DNA of 64,000 nucleotides. It comes from Leptothrix sp. (in: b-proteobacteria) (GTDB lineage Bacteria; Pseudomonadota; Gammaproteobacteria; Burkholderiales; Burkholderiaceae_C). Positions 1-8,307 of this stretch are shown piece by piece; positions within the stretch are counted from its first letter, which is position 1, and each line of letters starts with the position of its first letter. Where the stretch lies: assembly GCA_013822685.1 (NCBI GenBank), contig PNKV01000002.1, positions 62,001-126,000 on the forward strand, given 5' to 3'. The notes under the pieces are model-generated. The model had not been told where the DNA came from. It made no database searches and was given only the letters and a program-made list of their open reading frames with translations. The position numbers were made by a program, and so were the translations under genes.

Positions 1-245
1 CACTGGCGCGCGAGTTGGGCAGCCGCAACATCACGGTGAACTGCGTTGCACCTGGTTTCATCGACACCGACATGACCCGCGCGCTGACCGATGAACAGCA
101 AGCTACATTGAAGGCCCAGATCCCCTTGGGGCGCCTGGGCCAGCCTGAAGACATTGCCGGGGCCGTGGCCTTCCTGGCTTCGCCCCAAGCCGCCTACATC
201 ACCGGGACGGAATTGCACGTCAACGGTGGCATGTTGATGAATTGA
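1..245 (+). CDS. fabG: 3-oxoacyl-ACP reductase FabG, C-terminal part (truncated by window edge)
   Basis: This is the 3' end of a short-chain dehydrogenase/reductase; the reading frame is open from the window edge (first full codon at base 3) to the TGA at 243-245. The visible part carries the typical SDR C-terminus: [17 protein letters not shown], where the PGFIxTDMT loop closes over substrate, then [20 protein letters not shown] and the ending [11 protein letters not shown]. FabG reduces 3-ketoacyl-ACP with NADPH in fatty-acid elongation. The identity as FabG rather than another SDR rests on this ending and on acpP and fabF following directly. The Ser-Tyr-Lys catalytic region lies outside the window. 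Confidence 0.93.
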   Translation, partial: LARELGSRNITVNCVAPGFIDTDMTRALTDEQQATLKAQIPLGRLGQPEDIAGAVAFLASPQAAYITGTELHVNGGMLMN

Positions 246-279
246 GTTTTTACGGGGTTCTCAAATTCGTTTTTCGGGT

Positions 280-310
280 TTGGCGGTTTGCGCCGCTAAC
301 CCGGTAAAAT
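280..310 (+). promoter_or_regulatory. candidate promoter for acpP
   Basis: TTGGCG at 280-285 and TAAAAT at 305-310 are spaced by 19 bp, upstream of the strong Shine-Dalgarno GGAGGAG just before the acpP ATG. The -10-like box sits in the 13-mer CCCGGTAAAATCC, which recurs exactly upstream of hisZ near 60771. This is inferred from the sequence only. Confidence 0.35.
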
Positions 311-344
311 CCCCGGTTTATTTGCACCCCCTCCTGGAGGAGTC

Positions 345-584
345 ATGAGCGATATCGAAGCACGCGTCAAGAAAATCATTGCCGAACAACTCGGTGTAGC
401 CGAATCCGAAGTCACCCCTGAAAAAGCCTTCGTGGCCGATCTGGGCGCTGATTCGCTGGACACCGTTGAATTGGTGATGGCGCTCGAAGACGAGTTCGGC
501 ATCGAAATCCCCGATGAAGAAGCTGAAAAGATCACCACCGTTCAGCTGGCCATCGACTATGCCAAGGGCCACGCCAAGGCCTAA
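345..584 (+). CDS. acpP: acyl carrier protein
   Basis: A 79-residue acidic protein of the usual ACP length. The 4'-phosphopantetheine attachment serine lies in the invariant [12 protein letters not shown] motif at about residue 37, followed by the acidic helix II region ([18 protein letters not shown]). AcpP carries the growing acyl chain for the cytosolic type II fatty-acid synthase. The start has a near-perfect Shine-Dalgarno (CTGGAGGAG, 5-6 nt upstream), in keeping with very high expression. It sits between fabG and fabF as in most proteobacteria. Its modifying enzyme AcpS is encoded in this window at 13203. Confidence 0.98.
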   Translation: MSDIEARVKKIIAEQLGVAESEVTPEKAFVADLGADSLDTVELVMALEDEFGIEIPDEEAEKITTVQLAIDYAKGHAKA

Positions 585-607
585 AATAACGACTTGTTGA
601 TCACTGG

Positions 608-621
608 GGCCCTTCGGGGCC
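608..621 (+). terminator. GC-rich hairpin between acpP and fabF
   Basis: GGCCC-TTCG-GGGCC forms a 5-bp stem closed by a stable TTCG tetraloop about 24 bases after the acpP stop. There is no uridine tract, so it may be an attenuator or mRNA-stabilising hairpin that lets acpP be expressed above fabF rather than a full terminator. Confidence 0.4.
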
Positions 622-661
622 TTGGTTGTCTCTAACCATCCATTTTTTTGCCACACTCAGC

Positions 662-1906
662 ATGACCCGTCGTCGCGTCGTTGTCACCGGCCTAGGCCTC
701 GTCACCCCCGTTGGAAACACGGTTGATGAATCCTGGTCCAATCTGATTGCTGGCAAGTCCGGCATTGACACCATCACCAAGTTCGACGCGTCGGCTTTTG
801 CCTGCCGTTTCGCCGGTGAGGTGAAAGGCTTCAACATCGAGGATTACATCCCCGCCAAAGAAGCCCGTCACATGGACACCTTCATCCACTATGGGCTGGC
901 TGCCAGCATCCAGGCGGTGAAGGATTCGGGCCTGCCCCTGGGCGAGGCCCTGGCACCCGAAGTGGCCGAGCGCATTGGCTGCATCGTGGGCTCCGGCATT
1001 GGTGGCCTGCCTTTGATCGAGGCCACGCACCAAGAATACGCAGACCGCGGCCCTCGCCGCATCTCCCCATTTTTCGTCCCGGCCTCGATCATCAACATGA
1101 TCTCGGGACACGTGTCCATCCATTGCGGCTTCAAGGGCCCCAATCTGGCCATCGTCACGGCTTGCACCACCGGCCTGCACAGCATTGGCCAGGCCGCGCG
1201 CATGATCGAATACGGCGATGCCGACGTGATGGTCGCGGGCGGCTCCGAAGCCACGGTTTCGCCTTTGGGCATTGGCGGCTTTGCCGCTGCACGCGCTTTG
1301 TCGACGCGCAACGACGATCCCCAAACGGCATCGCGCCCCTGGGACAAGGACCGCGACGGTTTTGTCCTGGGCGAGGGCGCTGGCGTCATGGTTGTTGAAG
1401 AATACGAACACGCCAAGGCACGCGGCGCCAAGATCTACGCCGAGATCAGCGGCTTCGGCATGAGTGCCGACGCGTACCACATGACCGCCCCTGATGTGGA
1501 CGGCCCCACGCGCTCCATGATGGCCGCATTGCGCAACGCCGGCTTGAACCCGGACCAGGTGCAGTACCTCAATGCGCATGGCACCTCGACCCCGCTGGGC
1601 GATGCCAATGAAACCAACGCGATCAAGCGCGCGTTTGGCGACCATGCCAAGAGCCTGGTGGTCAACTCGACCAAGTCCATGACCGGCCACTTGCTGGGCG
1701 GCGCGGGCGGCATCGAGTCGGTGTTCACGGTCCTGGCCATCCACCATCAAATCTCGCCTCCCACCATCAACATCTTCAACCAGGACCCTGAGTGTGACCT
1801 GGACTACTGCGCCAACACCGCGCGCGAAATGAAGATCGACGCGGCCTTGAAGAACAACTTCGGCTTTGGTGGCACCAACGGTTCGCTGGTGTTCAAGCGC
1901 GTCTGA
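662..1906 (+). CDS. fabF: 3-oxoacyl-ACP synthase II (KAS II)
   Basis: A 414-residue beta-ketoacyl-ACP synthase that condenses malonyl-ACP with acyl-ACP and governs elongation to C18 and temperature-dependent unsaturation. The thiolase-fold catalytic triad is visible: the nucleophilic Cys at about residue 168 in [10 protein letters not shown], the first His in [11 protein letters not shown] and the second in [13 protein letters not shown]. The C-terminal signature [16 protein letters not shown] is intact. ATG 662 gives the canonical start [12 protein letters not shown]; an in-frame TTG at 626 would add 12 unrelated residues. It is co-directional with acpP. Confidence 0.97.
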   Translation: MTRRRVVVTGLGLVTPVGNTVDESWSNLIAGKSGIDTITKFDASAFACRFAGEVKGFNIEDYIPAKEARHMDTFIHYGLAASIQAVKDSGLPLGEALAPEVAERIGCIVGSGIGGLPLIEATHQEYADRGPRRISPFFVPASIINMISGHVSIHCGFKGPNLAIVTACTTGLHSIGQAARMIEYGDADVMVAGGSEATVSPLGIGGFAAARALSTRNDDPQTASRPWDKDRDGFVLGEGAGVMVVEEYEHAKARGAKIYAEISGFGMSADAYHMTAPDVDGPTRSMMAALRNAGLNPDQVQYLNAHGTSTPLGDANETNAIKRAFGDHAKSLVVNSTKSMTGHLLGGAGGIESVFTVLAIHHQISPPTINIFNQDPECDLDYCANTAREMKIDAALKNNFGFGGTNGSLVFKRV

Positions 1907-1931
1907 CATCCGCCTTGTGAGCGCCCGTTCC

Positions 1932-2732
1932 ATGCCTTTAGCCGATGACATCGCTGGGGCAGGGGGCGCGCACTCGCTGGACCAGGGTTTGCTGGGTTCC
2001 GTGGCGCAATGGCGCTTGCCGGTTGGCGCCACACAAGTGCCCTTGATTCGCCGGGCTGGTCAGGCCCTGCTTTTCTTTGCCACGGCCTTGTTGCTGGCAT
2101 GGGCGTGGGCGCTCATGTCACAGGCCGTGTCTGGTCAGGGCTCCTGGTTTGTCGCCGCCTTGGCCATGGCCATGGGCGTGCCTTGGCTACTGATGGCTCG
2201 GCGCTCATGGCAAAGCCTGAACCTCAATCGCGTGGTGACCTTGCAGTGGGGCGGCCTGCCGCCTTTCCGCCCCGTCAGCCCTGCTGCTGGCATACCGCCT
2301 GGTTGGTCGCTCAAAGACGCTGGCCCATCACCCGCCCATGCCGTCGCTGCGCACGTGGTTTTTGACCTGGGTCGGTGGGTATTGGTGAAAATGGTGGTGT
2401 GCAGCAAGGACGGCCAAGCCAACACATGGTCTTGGTTGGATGCAAAGATTTGTTTCAAAGGTAGCGCTGGTCACCACTTGAGGGCCCTGCTGTTCAACGC
2501 GCGCGCCAACCAGGTCAATGCCGAGCAAGTGGTGGCATCATCCGCAAATCAACAAATTCAGTGGTCCCACTTGCTTTCAACATTCAAAACCAGCGGCCAG
2601 GTGGTCGGCAACAAGGGCGTGATTCGACGAGGGCCGAGCGTTCAAGGCATGGCCGTGGCCAACAGTGACTTCGCCGACACCGTGATCCTGGTTCAGCCTG
2701 ACCGGTTTGTTCAGCAGAGTGGCCGCGCATGA
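1932..2732 (+). CDS. hypothetical membrane protein between fabF and rpoE
   Basis: A 266-residue protein I do not recognise. The start at ATG 1932 is chosen because upstream in-frame codons overlap fabF. After about 35 soluble residues come two hydrophobic stretches (ALLFFATALLLAWAWALM and SWFVAALAMAMGVPWLLMA, roughly residues 40-85), so it is probably a small inner-membrane protein with a C-terminal domain of about 180 residues rich in Trp and Val. That domain has no cysteine motif or recognisable active site. Its stop overlaps the rpoE start by four bases (ATGA), so the two are probably co-translated. A role connected to envelope stress is inference from position only. Confidence 0.7.
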   Translation: MPLADDIAGAGGAHSLDQGLLGSVAQWRLPVGATQVPLIRRAGQALLFFATALLLAWAWALMSQAVSGQGSWFVAALAMAMGVPWLLMARRSWQSLNLNRVVTLQWGGLPPFRPVSPAAGIPPGWSLKDAGPSPAHAVAAHVVFDLGRWVLVKMVVCSKDGQANTWSWLDAKICFKGSAGHHLRALLFNARANQVNAEQVVASSANQQIQWSHLLSTFKTSGQVVGNKGVIRRGPSVQGMAVANSDFADTVILVQPDRFVQQSGRA

Positions 2733-3460
2733 CTCCGCCGCGCCTGCCATCCGAACCGCCCGTGATGCCCGACCAACCCGTGTCGGCAAAGGCCTTTGAT
2801 CCGCTGGAGGCCATCGGCATTGAGGGCCAGGAAACAGGCCCGGTCACGCCCATCGTTGATGTGGACGCCTTGTTGGTCGAGCGCGTGCAGCGTGGCGACC
2901 AACGGGCCTTCGAGATGTTGGTGGTCAAGTATGAGCGCCGTATTCAGCGGCTGATCGCCCGCATGGTGCGCGACGTTGATCTGGTTGAAGACATCGCCCA
3001 GGAGACCTTCATCCGCGCTTACCGGGCCTTGCCCAATTTCCGCGGCGAGAGCGCGTTTTACACCTGGCTCTACCGCATCGCGGTCAACACGGCCAAGAAG
3101 GCACTCATTGGTTTGCGCCGCGACCCCTTGGTCACCGAGTCATCACGTTCAGGCGCGGGCGAAGACGATGACGCCGACACCTCCCGTGTCGAGAACGAAC
3201 TGACCACGGGGGAAACCCCGGAGTCGCTGATGGCCAGCCGCCAGATTGCCAACACGGTCAACGCCGCCATCGAGGCGTTGTCCGAGGATCTGCGCCAGGC
3301 CATCACCCTGCGTGAAATCGAAGGCCTCAGTTACGAAGAGATCGCCGAAGTGATGGGCTGCCCGATTGGCACCGTCCGATCGCGGATTTTCAGGGCCCGC
3401 GATGCCATTGCGCAGCGCCTGCGGCCCCTGTTGGACACTAAGGACGGCGATCGTTGGTGA
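2729..3460 (+). CDS. rpoE: RNA polymerase sigma-E factor (ECF type)
   Basis: A 243-residue ECF sigma factor. Region 2 spans about residues 50-125 (RVQRGDQRAFEMLVVKYERR, then DLVEDIAQETFIRAYRALPN), and region 4 about 176-230 (LREIEGLSYEEIAEVMGCPIGTVRSRIFRAR). They are joined by an acidic linker (GEDDDADTS). The N-terminus is about 45 residues longer than E. coli RpoE; ATG 2765 is an alternative start. It directs transcription of envelope-stress genes and is followed by its anti-sigma factor RseA and the MucD protease, the standard regulatory set. A sigma-E-like promoter lies just downstream, so rseA and mucD, but not rpoE itself, would respond from it. Confidence 0.96.
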   Translation: MTPPRLPSEPPVMPDQPVSAKAFDPLEAIGIEGQETGPVTPIVDVDALLVERVQRGDQRAFEMLVVKYERRIQRLIARMVRDVDLVEDIAQETFIRAYRALPNFRGESAFYTWLYRIAVNTAKKALIGLRRDPLVTESSRSGAGEDDDADTSRVENELTTGETPESLMASRQIANTVNAAIEALSEDLRQAITLREIEGLSYEEIAEVMGCPIGTVRSRIFRARDAIAQRLRPLLDTKDGDRW

Positions 3461-3467
3461 AGTTGAG

Positions 3468-3495
3468 TGAACTTTTTGTGAACTCGCGCCTCTGA
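3468..3495 (+). promoter_or_regulatory. sigma-E-type promoter driving rseA
   Basis: GAACTT at 3469-3474 and TCTGA at 3491-3495 are separated by exactly 16 bp. Both boxes match the established RpoE consensus (GAACTT, N15-17, TCTGA/TCAAA). The site lies between the rpoE stop (3460) and the rseA start (3554), so its transcript would begin about 50 nt upstream of rseA. It would raise anti-sigma levels without raising the sigma factor. Confidence 0.65.
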
Positions 3496-3553
3496 ATGGC
3501 CAGGAAGGCCAAATTTCTTTGGTCTGTTTCAAATGTCGACACGGAGCCCGCCT

Positions 3554-4291
3554 ATGTCTGACCGTCGCATGGATGATGATTTGCCCCTGGAAGCCCTTTC
3601 GGCCCTGGCCGATGGCGAGGCTGACGTGGCCGAGGTCGCCCGCGCTTGTGCCTCATGGCGCGATGATGCCAAGGTGCGCGCTCGCTGGAGCGACTACCAC
3701 CTCATCGGCGACGTCATGCGCTCTGATGAACTGGCCGAGGCCTCTGGCAGTTCGCAGTTCCTCAAATCCTTCCGTGAGCGATTGGTTCAAGAGCCGGTGG
3801 TGCTGGCACCAGCCGGTTTGGTGGCGCGCCATCATCCTTCCGTGGTCGACATCGGCGTGGCCGCAGTGCCTCCCGCCGAGCCCTTACGGCGGCGCGTGTG
3901 GGCCGGCCCCATGGCCGTTGCCGCGTGCTTCGTGATGGTGGTGGGTGCCTTGGTGACCAACCAGGGCGGTGTGCCATCTGGTTCGTCTTTGCCCGCCAAC
4001 AGCCTGGCGCAAGGCGCATTTCCCGCACCTGACCATGCCCAGGCTTTTGCGCCCTCCGCGGTCGCGGCTACATCGTGGCCCGCTGGAAACGGCGTGACCG
4101 CAGCATCCCTGGCCCAAGGGGCGGCTTTCCCCTCTGCGCTGGGCAATGATCCAGCGGCAGCCGGGGCTTCGGTCTGGCATGATCCTCAGCTGGAGCAAGC
4201 CCTTTCAGCGCGCCGTGTTCAAGGCCAAGGCGAGTCATCATTTGCTTCGCCTGACAGCTTGGCCCGCAATGTGCTCTATGAAACGCCCTGA
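3554..4291 (+). CDS. rseA: sigma-E anti-sigma factor RseA/MucA
   Basis: A 245-residue single-pass inner-membrane protein that holds RpoE inactive until regulated proteolysis. The N-terminal RseA domain (about residues 8-80) shows the expected LEALSALADGEAD start and a WxDYHLIGDVMRSDEL helix that contacts sigma. One membrane segment lies at about 116-134 (VWAGPMAVAACFVMVVGALV), and the periplasmic tail is low in complexity and Ala/Ser/Gln rich. ATG 3554 is preferred over ATG 3533 because GGAG lies 8 nt upstream of it. No rseB follows, although rseB usually sits between rseA and mucD. Confidence 0.92.
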   Translation: MSDRRMDDDLPLEALSALADGEADVAEVARACASWRDDAKVRARWSDYHLIGDVMRSDELAEASGSSQFLKSFRERLVQEPVVLAPAGLVARHHPSVVDIGVAAVPPAEPLRRRVWAGPMAVAACFVMVVGALVTNQGGVPSGSSLPANSLAQGAFPAPDHAQAFAPSAVAATSWPAGNGVTAASLAQGAAFPSALGNDPAAAGASVWHDPQLEQALSARRVQGQGESSFASPDSLARNVLYETP

Positions 4292-4328
4292 TCACCGGGT
4301 TGTTTGAAATCCACCATCCTTTGATCTG

Positions 4329-4356
4329 ACGCCGCTGTGGTTTGCCCAGGCGGCGT
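4329..4356 (+). other. hairpin downstream of rseA
   Basis: ACGCCGC (4329-4335) pairs perfectly with GCGGCGT (4350-4356) across a 14-nt loop, 38 nt after the rseA stop. There is no uridine tract, so it may terminate weakly or protect the 3' end. Confidence 0.35.
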
Positions 4357-4410
4357 TGCCGCTTGTGGCGTGTGCGCGAATGGTGTGCCTTTACCAACAG
4401 AAACCCTCCA

Positions 4411-4428
4411 CGGATGAACTGTCATCCG
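4411..4428. repeat. perfect 7-bp inverted repeat upstream of mucD
   Basis: CGGATGA-ACTG-TCATCCG is an 18-bp perfect palindromic element with a 4-nt centre, 62 bp before the mucD ATG. It could be a regulator operator or an mRNA hairpin. The GAACTG inside it, followed by TCCAA at 4439-4443, is also a weak sigma-E promoter match. Confidence 0.45.
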
Positions 4429-4489
4429 CTTGATGGGCTCCAACGTTGATCCAACAGTTACTTGTTATGCATTTGTGAGGTTTTCAGCA

Positions 4490-6061
4490 ATGACATCTTC
4501 TTTCCAGTCAGGAACTTCCGCCGGCTCTGTCGTGCGTCGCACTTTGGTTGTGGGTGGCGTCGTGATGGCAGTGGGCCTGTTATTGAGCTCCAGCCTGTTG
4601 CCCCACGCTTCGCAGGCGCAGCAGCCCGCCACTGTTTTGGCGGCAGCCACGACAGCGGTCATTCCCCCGCCATCCACTCCCCAGCCTCCTTTGCTGGTGC
4701 AGGGCTTGCCTGATTTCACCCAGCTGGTTGAGCGTGTCGGGCCATCGGTGGCCAGCGTGCGCACCACCCAGCGCGTCGACGATTCCGACGACGAGGCTGG
4801 GGACGATGCCGATGCCCAGATGCGCGAGTTTTTCCGCCGGTTTTTTGGCACGCCCATGCCAGGGCAGGGCCAGCGAAAGAGCCCGCCCAAAGGCGGTGGC
4901 GAAGGACAAGAGCGCCCCCGCGGCCTGGGTTCGGGTTTCATCTTGAGTGCCGATGGCTTGGTCATGACCAATGCGCACGTCATTGAAGGTGCGGATGATG
5001 TTTACGTCACCCTGACCGACAAGCGCGAGTTCAAGGCCAAGGTGGTGGGCGCCGACAAGCGCACCGACGTGGCCGTGCTCAAGATCGACGCCAAGAACCT
5101 GCCTGCCGTGCGCATCGGTGAAGTGAGCCGCCTGAAGGTTGGTGAGTGGGTCATGGCCATCGGCACTCCGTTTGGCCTGGAGAACACCGTCACCGCGGGC
5201 ATCGTCAGTGCCAAGGCACGTGACACCGGCGAAGAGGTCCGCTTCATCCAGACCGATGTGGCGGTGAACCCTGGCAACTCCGGCGGCCCGCTGATCAACA
5301 TGCGGGGCGAAGTGGTGGGCATCAATTCGCAGATCCTGAGCCGATCTGGTGGCTTCATGGGCATCTCCTTGTCCATCCCCATTGATGATGCCGTGAAGGT
5401 CGCGGATCAACTGCGGGCTGGTGGCAAGGTGGTGCGTGGCCGCATTGGCGTTCAGATTGAGCCGGTTACCAAGGAGGTCGCCGAATCATTGGGCTTGGCC
5501 AAGGCGCAGGGTGCCGTGGTCCGCATGGTCGAGCCTGGTGGCCCGGCGGCCAGGGCCGGACTGGAGGCTGGTGACATCATCACCAAGTTCAACGGTATTG
5601 CCGTTGAAAGCGCAGGTGACCTGCCGCGTTTGGTGGGGGCCACCAAGCCCGGCACCAAATCTGTCTTGCAGGTATTCCGCCGCGGTGCCTACAAAGACTT
5701 GGGCATCACCGTGGTTGAGCTTGACCTCGAGAAGGCAGCGAAGGCGGCTGGCGACAATTCGCCCGCCGAATCCAAGGCCACGGCCGTGGCCTCGCTCGGT
5801 CTGGGGCTGACTGATTTGACCTCGGCTCAGAAGGCCGAGCTCAAGGTCAACGGCGGCGTGCTGGTTGAAGAGGTGGGCGGGCCTGCCGCGCGTGCAGGCC
5901 TGCGTCCTGGCGATGTCATCTTGAGTGTGGGCAACACCCTGGTTGCCAACGTGCGCCAGTTCGAGTCGGCCTTGGCCAAGTCAGAGAAAGGTCGCCCAGT
6001 GAATGTGCTGGTGCGGCGTGGCGATGGGGCCCAGTACGTTCTGATCCGCCCGAGCAAGTGA
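4490..6061 (+). CDS. mucD: periplasmic serine endoprotease DegP/MucD family
   Basis: A 523-residue HtrA protease that degrades or refolds misfolded envelope proteins. An N-terminal signal (RRTLVVGGVVMAVGLLLSSS) precedes the trypsin-like domain. The catalytic His is at about residue 163 (NAHVIEGADD), Asp at about 193 (RTDVAVLKID) and Ser at about 264 (NPGNSGGPL). Two PDZ domains follow, about 310-410 and 430-520, each with a GPAARAGL...GDxI signature. ATG 4490 is chosen because GAGG lies upstream and the signal peptide then has a normal length; TTG 4430 would add 20 residues. As the terminal gene of the rpoE-rseA group it is probably induced by sigma-E. Confidence 0.95.
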   Translation: MTSSFQSGTSAGSVVRRTLVVGGVVMAVGLLLSSSLLPHASQAQQPATVLAAATTAVIPPPSTPQPPLLVQGLPDFTQLVERVGPSVASVRTTQRVDDSDDEAGDDADAQMREFFRRFFGTPMPGQGQRKSPPKGGGEGQERPRGLGSGFILSADGLVMTNAHVIEGADDVYVTLTDKREFKAKVVGADKRTDVAVLKIDAKNLPAVRIGEVSRLKVGEWVMAIGTPFGLENTVTAGIVSAKARDTGEEVRFIQTDVAVNPGNSGGPLINMRGEVVGINSQILSRSGGFMGISLSIPIDDAVKVADQLRAGGKVVRGRIGVQIEPVTKEVAESLGLAKAQGAVVRMVEPGGPAARAGLEAGDIITKFNGIAVESAGDLPRLVGATKPGTKSVLQVFRRGAYKDLGITVVELDLEKAAKAAGDNSPAESKATAVASLGLGLTDLTSAQKAELKVNGGVLVEEVGGPAARAGLRPGDVILSVGNTLVANVRQFESALAKSEKGRPVNVLVRRGDGAQYVLIRPSK

Positions 6062-6099
6062 CGCACCCGGCGGGTCATCAGAATTGCCATGAACCGCGT

Positions 6100-6136
6100 C
6101 CCGCAAGCGCCAAACGGCCTTGCGGGATTTCTTATT
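6100..6136 (+). terminator. rho-independent terminator after mucD
   Basis: CCCGCAAG (6100-6107) pairs with CTTGCGGG (6119-6126), and an inner GCC/GGC pairing closes an AAAC loop. ATTTCTTATT follows. It lies 39 nt after the mucD stop. Confidence 0.8.
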
Positions 6137-6498
6137 GCAAAAAATACACAGACTTGTGGCACATCTTGCAAGTCTTTTTCTCGCGCAATTGCTGTTGATA
6201 ACTTGGGCTGATCGCGTTGGAATCTGGCTACAATCCACCGGTTGAGCGCGCCATTGCTGATCGGGATATGAGAGGTCATCTCCGAATGACCGAACGGGTC
6301 CCCGAATCGCCGAACTTGTCAACAAGAGTCTGTGGATAACCTGTTGACAATGTCTTTGTTGGCGGCCTGCAACGACCCTTTGCCCGGCCGGGATGCGGCT
6401 CTGGATGGGGTCGTTTTGGCTACAATGAAGTCCCAACAAGCAGTTGCCATACGTTTTTGTTGGAAGGCGCGTCATCCATTTCGACGTGCCTTTTTTTT
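6137..6498 (+). other. gene-free interval upstream of lepA
   Basis: No convincing coding region lies in these 362 bases, which are more AT-rich than the flanks. From left to right they hold a second terminator-like hairpin (GACTTG 6151-6156 with CAAGTC 6169-6174, then TTTTT), the DnaA-box-like TGTTGATAA (6193-6201), a palindrome CTTGT-CA-ACAAG (6315-6326), a perfect DnaA box (6331-6339), a TTGACA (6344-6349) and two copies of TGGCTACAAT (6225-6234 and 6417-6426) that resemble -10 regions. The lepA promoter must be here, but no -35/-10 pair is well spaced. Confidence 0.6.
6331..6339 (-). promoter_or_regulatory. perfect DnaA box
   Basis: TGTGGATAA on the plus strand reads TTATCCACA on the minus strand, an exact match to the high-affinity DnaA box consensus TTATNCACA. 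A one-mismatch neighbour (TTATCAACA on minus) sits at 6193-6201. No dnaA, dnaN or gidA is nearby, so this is not an obvious oriC. Confidence 0.5.
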
Positions 6499-8307
6499 AT
6501 GAATCACATCCGTAATTTTTCCATCATTGCCCACATCGACCACGGCAAATCCACCCTGGCCGATCGCATCATTCAACTGTGTGGGGGCCTGAGCGACAGA
6601 GAGATGGAAGCCCAGGTGCTCGACTCGATGGACATCGAGAAAGAGCGTGGCATCACCATCAAGGCCCAGACGGCCGCGCTGTCGTACAAGGCCCGCGATG
6701 GCAAGGTTTACAACCTCAACCTGATCGACACACCCGGACACGTGGACTTCTCTTATGAAGTCAGCCGCTCGTTGTCGGCTTGCGAAGGGGCGCTGTTGGT
6801 CGTCGATGCCAGCCAAGGTGTTGAAGCGCAAACGGTGGCCAATTGCTACACCGCGCTTGACCTGGGCGTGACCGTCATCCCGGTGTTGAACAAGATGGAC
6901 TTGCCACAGTCAGATCCTGATCGTGCCAAGGAAGAGATTGAAGACGTCATCGGCATTGATGCCACGGATTCGATCCCTTGTTCGGCCAAAACCGGCATGG
7001 GCGTTGAAGACATCCTCGAAGCGGTCGTGGCACGCATGCCGCCACCGCAAGGCAATCCCGATGGCCCCTTGCGCGCCATGATCGTTGATTCGTGGTTCGA
7101 CAACTACGTGGGCGTGGTCATGCTGGTCCGCGTGGTCGATGGCGAGTTGCGCAAGAACGAACGCATTCGCCTGATGGCCGCCAATGCCGTCTATCCCGCT
7201 GAGCACCTGGGCGTCTTCACACCCAAGTCGGTTGACCGCCCATCGCTCAAAGCCGGCGAGGTGGGCTTCGTGATCTGCGGCATCAAAGAGCTGCAGAACG
7301 CCAAGGTGGGCGACACCATCACGGTGGAAAAGAAGCTGCCCAACAATGCGGGCCCGGCCACTGAAGCGCTGCCAGGCTTCAAGGAAATCCAGCCTCAGGT
7401 GTTCGCCGGGCTCTACCCGACCGAGGCCAGCGAGTACGACCAACTGCGCGATGCGCTTGAAAAACTCAAGCTCAACGATTCGTCGCTGCGCTACGAGCCT
7501 GAAGTGTCGCAAGCGCTGGGCTTCGGCTTCCGCTGCGGCTTCCTGGGCTTGCTGCACATGGAGATCGTGCAAGAGCGCCTGGAGCGCGAGTTCGACCAGG
7601 ACCTGATCACGACCGCGCCCAGCGTGGTCTACGAGGTCGAGTTGAACGACGGCACGATCATCTCGGTTGAGAACCCCTCGAAGATGCCCGAGCTGGGGCG
7701 CATCAAGGAGATCCGCGAGCCCATCGTCACCATGCATTTGTACATGCCACAGGACTATGTCGGCGTGGTGATGACGTTGGCCAACCAGAAGCGCGGCGTG
7801 CAGCTCAACATGGCGTATCACGGTCGCCAGGTCATGCTCACGTATGAGATGCCGCTGGCCGAGATCGTGCTCGACTTCTTCGACAAGCTCAAGAGCGTGT
7901 CGCGCGGTTACGCGTCCATGGACTACGACTTCAAGGAATACCGCGCTTCTGATGTCGTCAAGGTCGACATCCTGATCAACGGCGACCGGGTCGATGCCTT
8001 GTCGATCATTGTTCACCGTGTGCAAAGCCAGTTCCGTGGACGCGGTGTGGCCGCCAAGATGCGCGAGCACATCCCACGCCAGATGTACGACGTAGTCATT
8101 CAGGCGGCCATTGGCTCCAACATCATTGCGCGGGAGAACATCAAGGCGCTGCGCAAGAACGTGCTGGCAAAATGCTATGGCGGTGATATCAGCCGCAAGC
8201 GCAAGTTGCTCGAAAAACAAAAGGCCGGGAAGAAGCGGATGAAGCAGATTGGGTCGGTTGAAGTGCCCCAAGAAGCCTTCCTGGCCATCCTTCAAGTGGA
8301 AGATTGA
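6499..8307 (+). CDS. lepA: elongation factor 4 (ribosomal back-translocase LepA)
   Basis: A 602-residue translational GTPase, the usual EF4 length. The G1 loop is [10 protein letters not shown] near residue 14, G3 is DTPGHVDF and G4 is NKMDLP. The EF-G-like domains III and V follow, then the LepA-specific C-terminal domain ending in [32 protein letters not shown] 6499 gives the canonical [16 protein letters not shown]; an in-frame upstream start at 6457 adds 14 unrelated residues. The stop overlaps the lepB ATG by one base, the conserved lepA-lepB pairing. Confidence 0.97.
   Translation: MNHIRNFSIIAHIDHGKSTLADRIIQLCGGLSDREMEAQVLDSMDIEKERGITIKAQTAALSYKARDGKVYNLNLIDTPGHVDFSYEVSRSLSACEGALLVVDASQGVEAQTVANCYTALDLGVTVIPVLNKMDLPQSDPDRAKEEIEDVIGIDATDSIPCSAKTGMGVEDILEAVVARMPPPQGNPDGPLRAMIVDSWFDNYVGVVMLVRVVDGELRKNERIRLMAANAVYPAEHLGVFTPKSVDRPSLKAGEVGFVICGIKELQNAKVGDTITVEKKLPNNAGPATEALPGFKEIQPQVFAGLYPTEASEYDQLRDALEKLKLNDSSLRYEPEVSQALGFGFRCGFLGLLHMEIVQERLEREFDQDLITTAPSVVYEVELNDGTIISVENPSKMPELGRIKEIREPIVTMHLYMPQDYVGVVMTLANQKRGVQLNMAYHGRQVMLTYEMPLAEIVLDFFDKLKSVSRGYASMDYDFKEYRASDVVKVDILINGDRVDALSIIVHRVQSQFRGRGVAAKMREHIPRQMYDVVIQAAIGSNIIARENIKALRKNVLAKCYGGDISRKRKLLEKQKAGKKRMKQIGSVEVPQEAFLAILQVED

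Noticed and set aside
692-2032. 446-codon minus-strand frame opposite fabF
   Set aside because: It lies antisense to an intact KAS II gene and its composition is typical of shadow frames.
6137-6498. Replication origin
   Set aside because: Only one perfect DnaA box and one near match are present, and dnaA, dnaN, gidA and parAB are absent from the flanks.
6910-8295. 461-codon minus-strand frame opposite lepA
   Set aside because: LepA is unambiguous, and the antisense product is His/Gln/Leu-rich with no recognisable motif.
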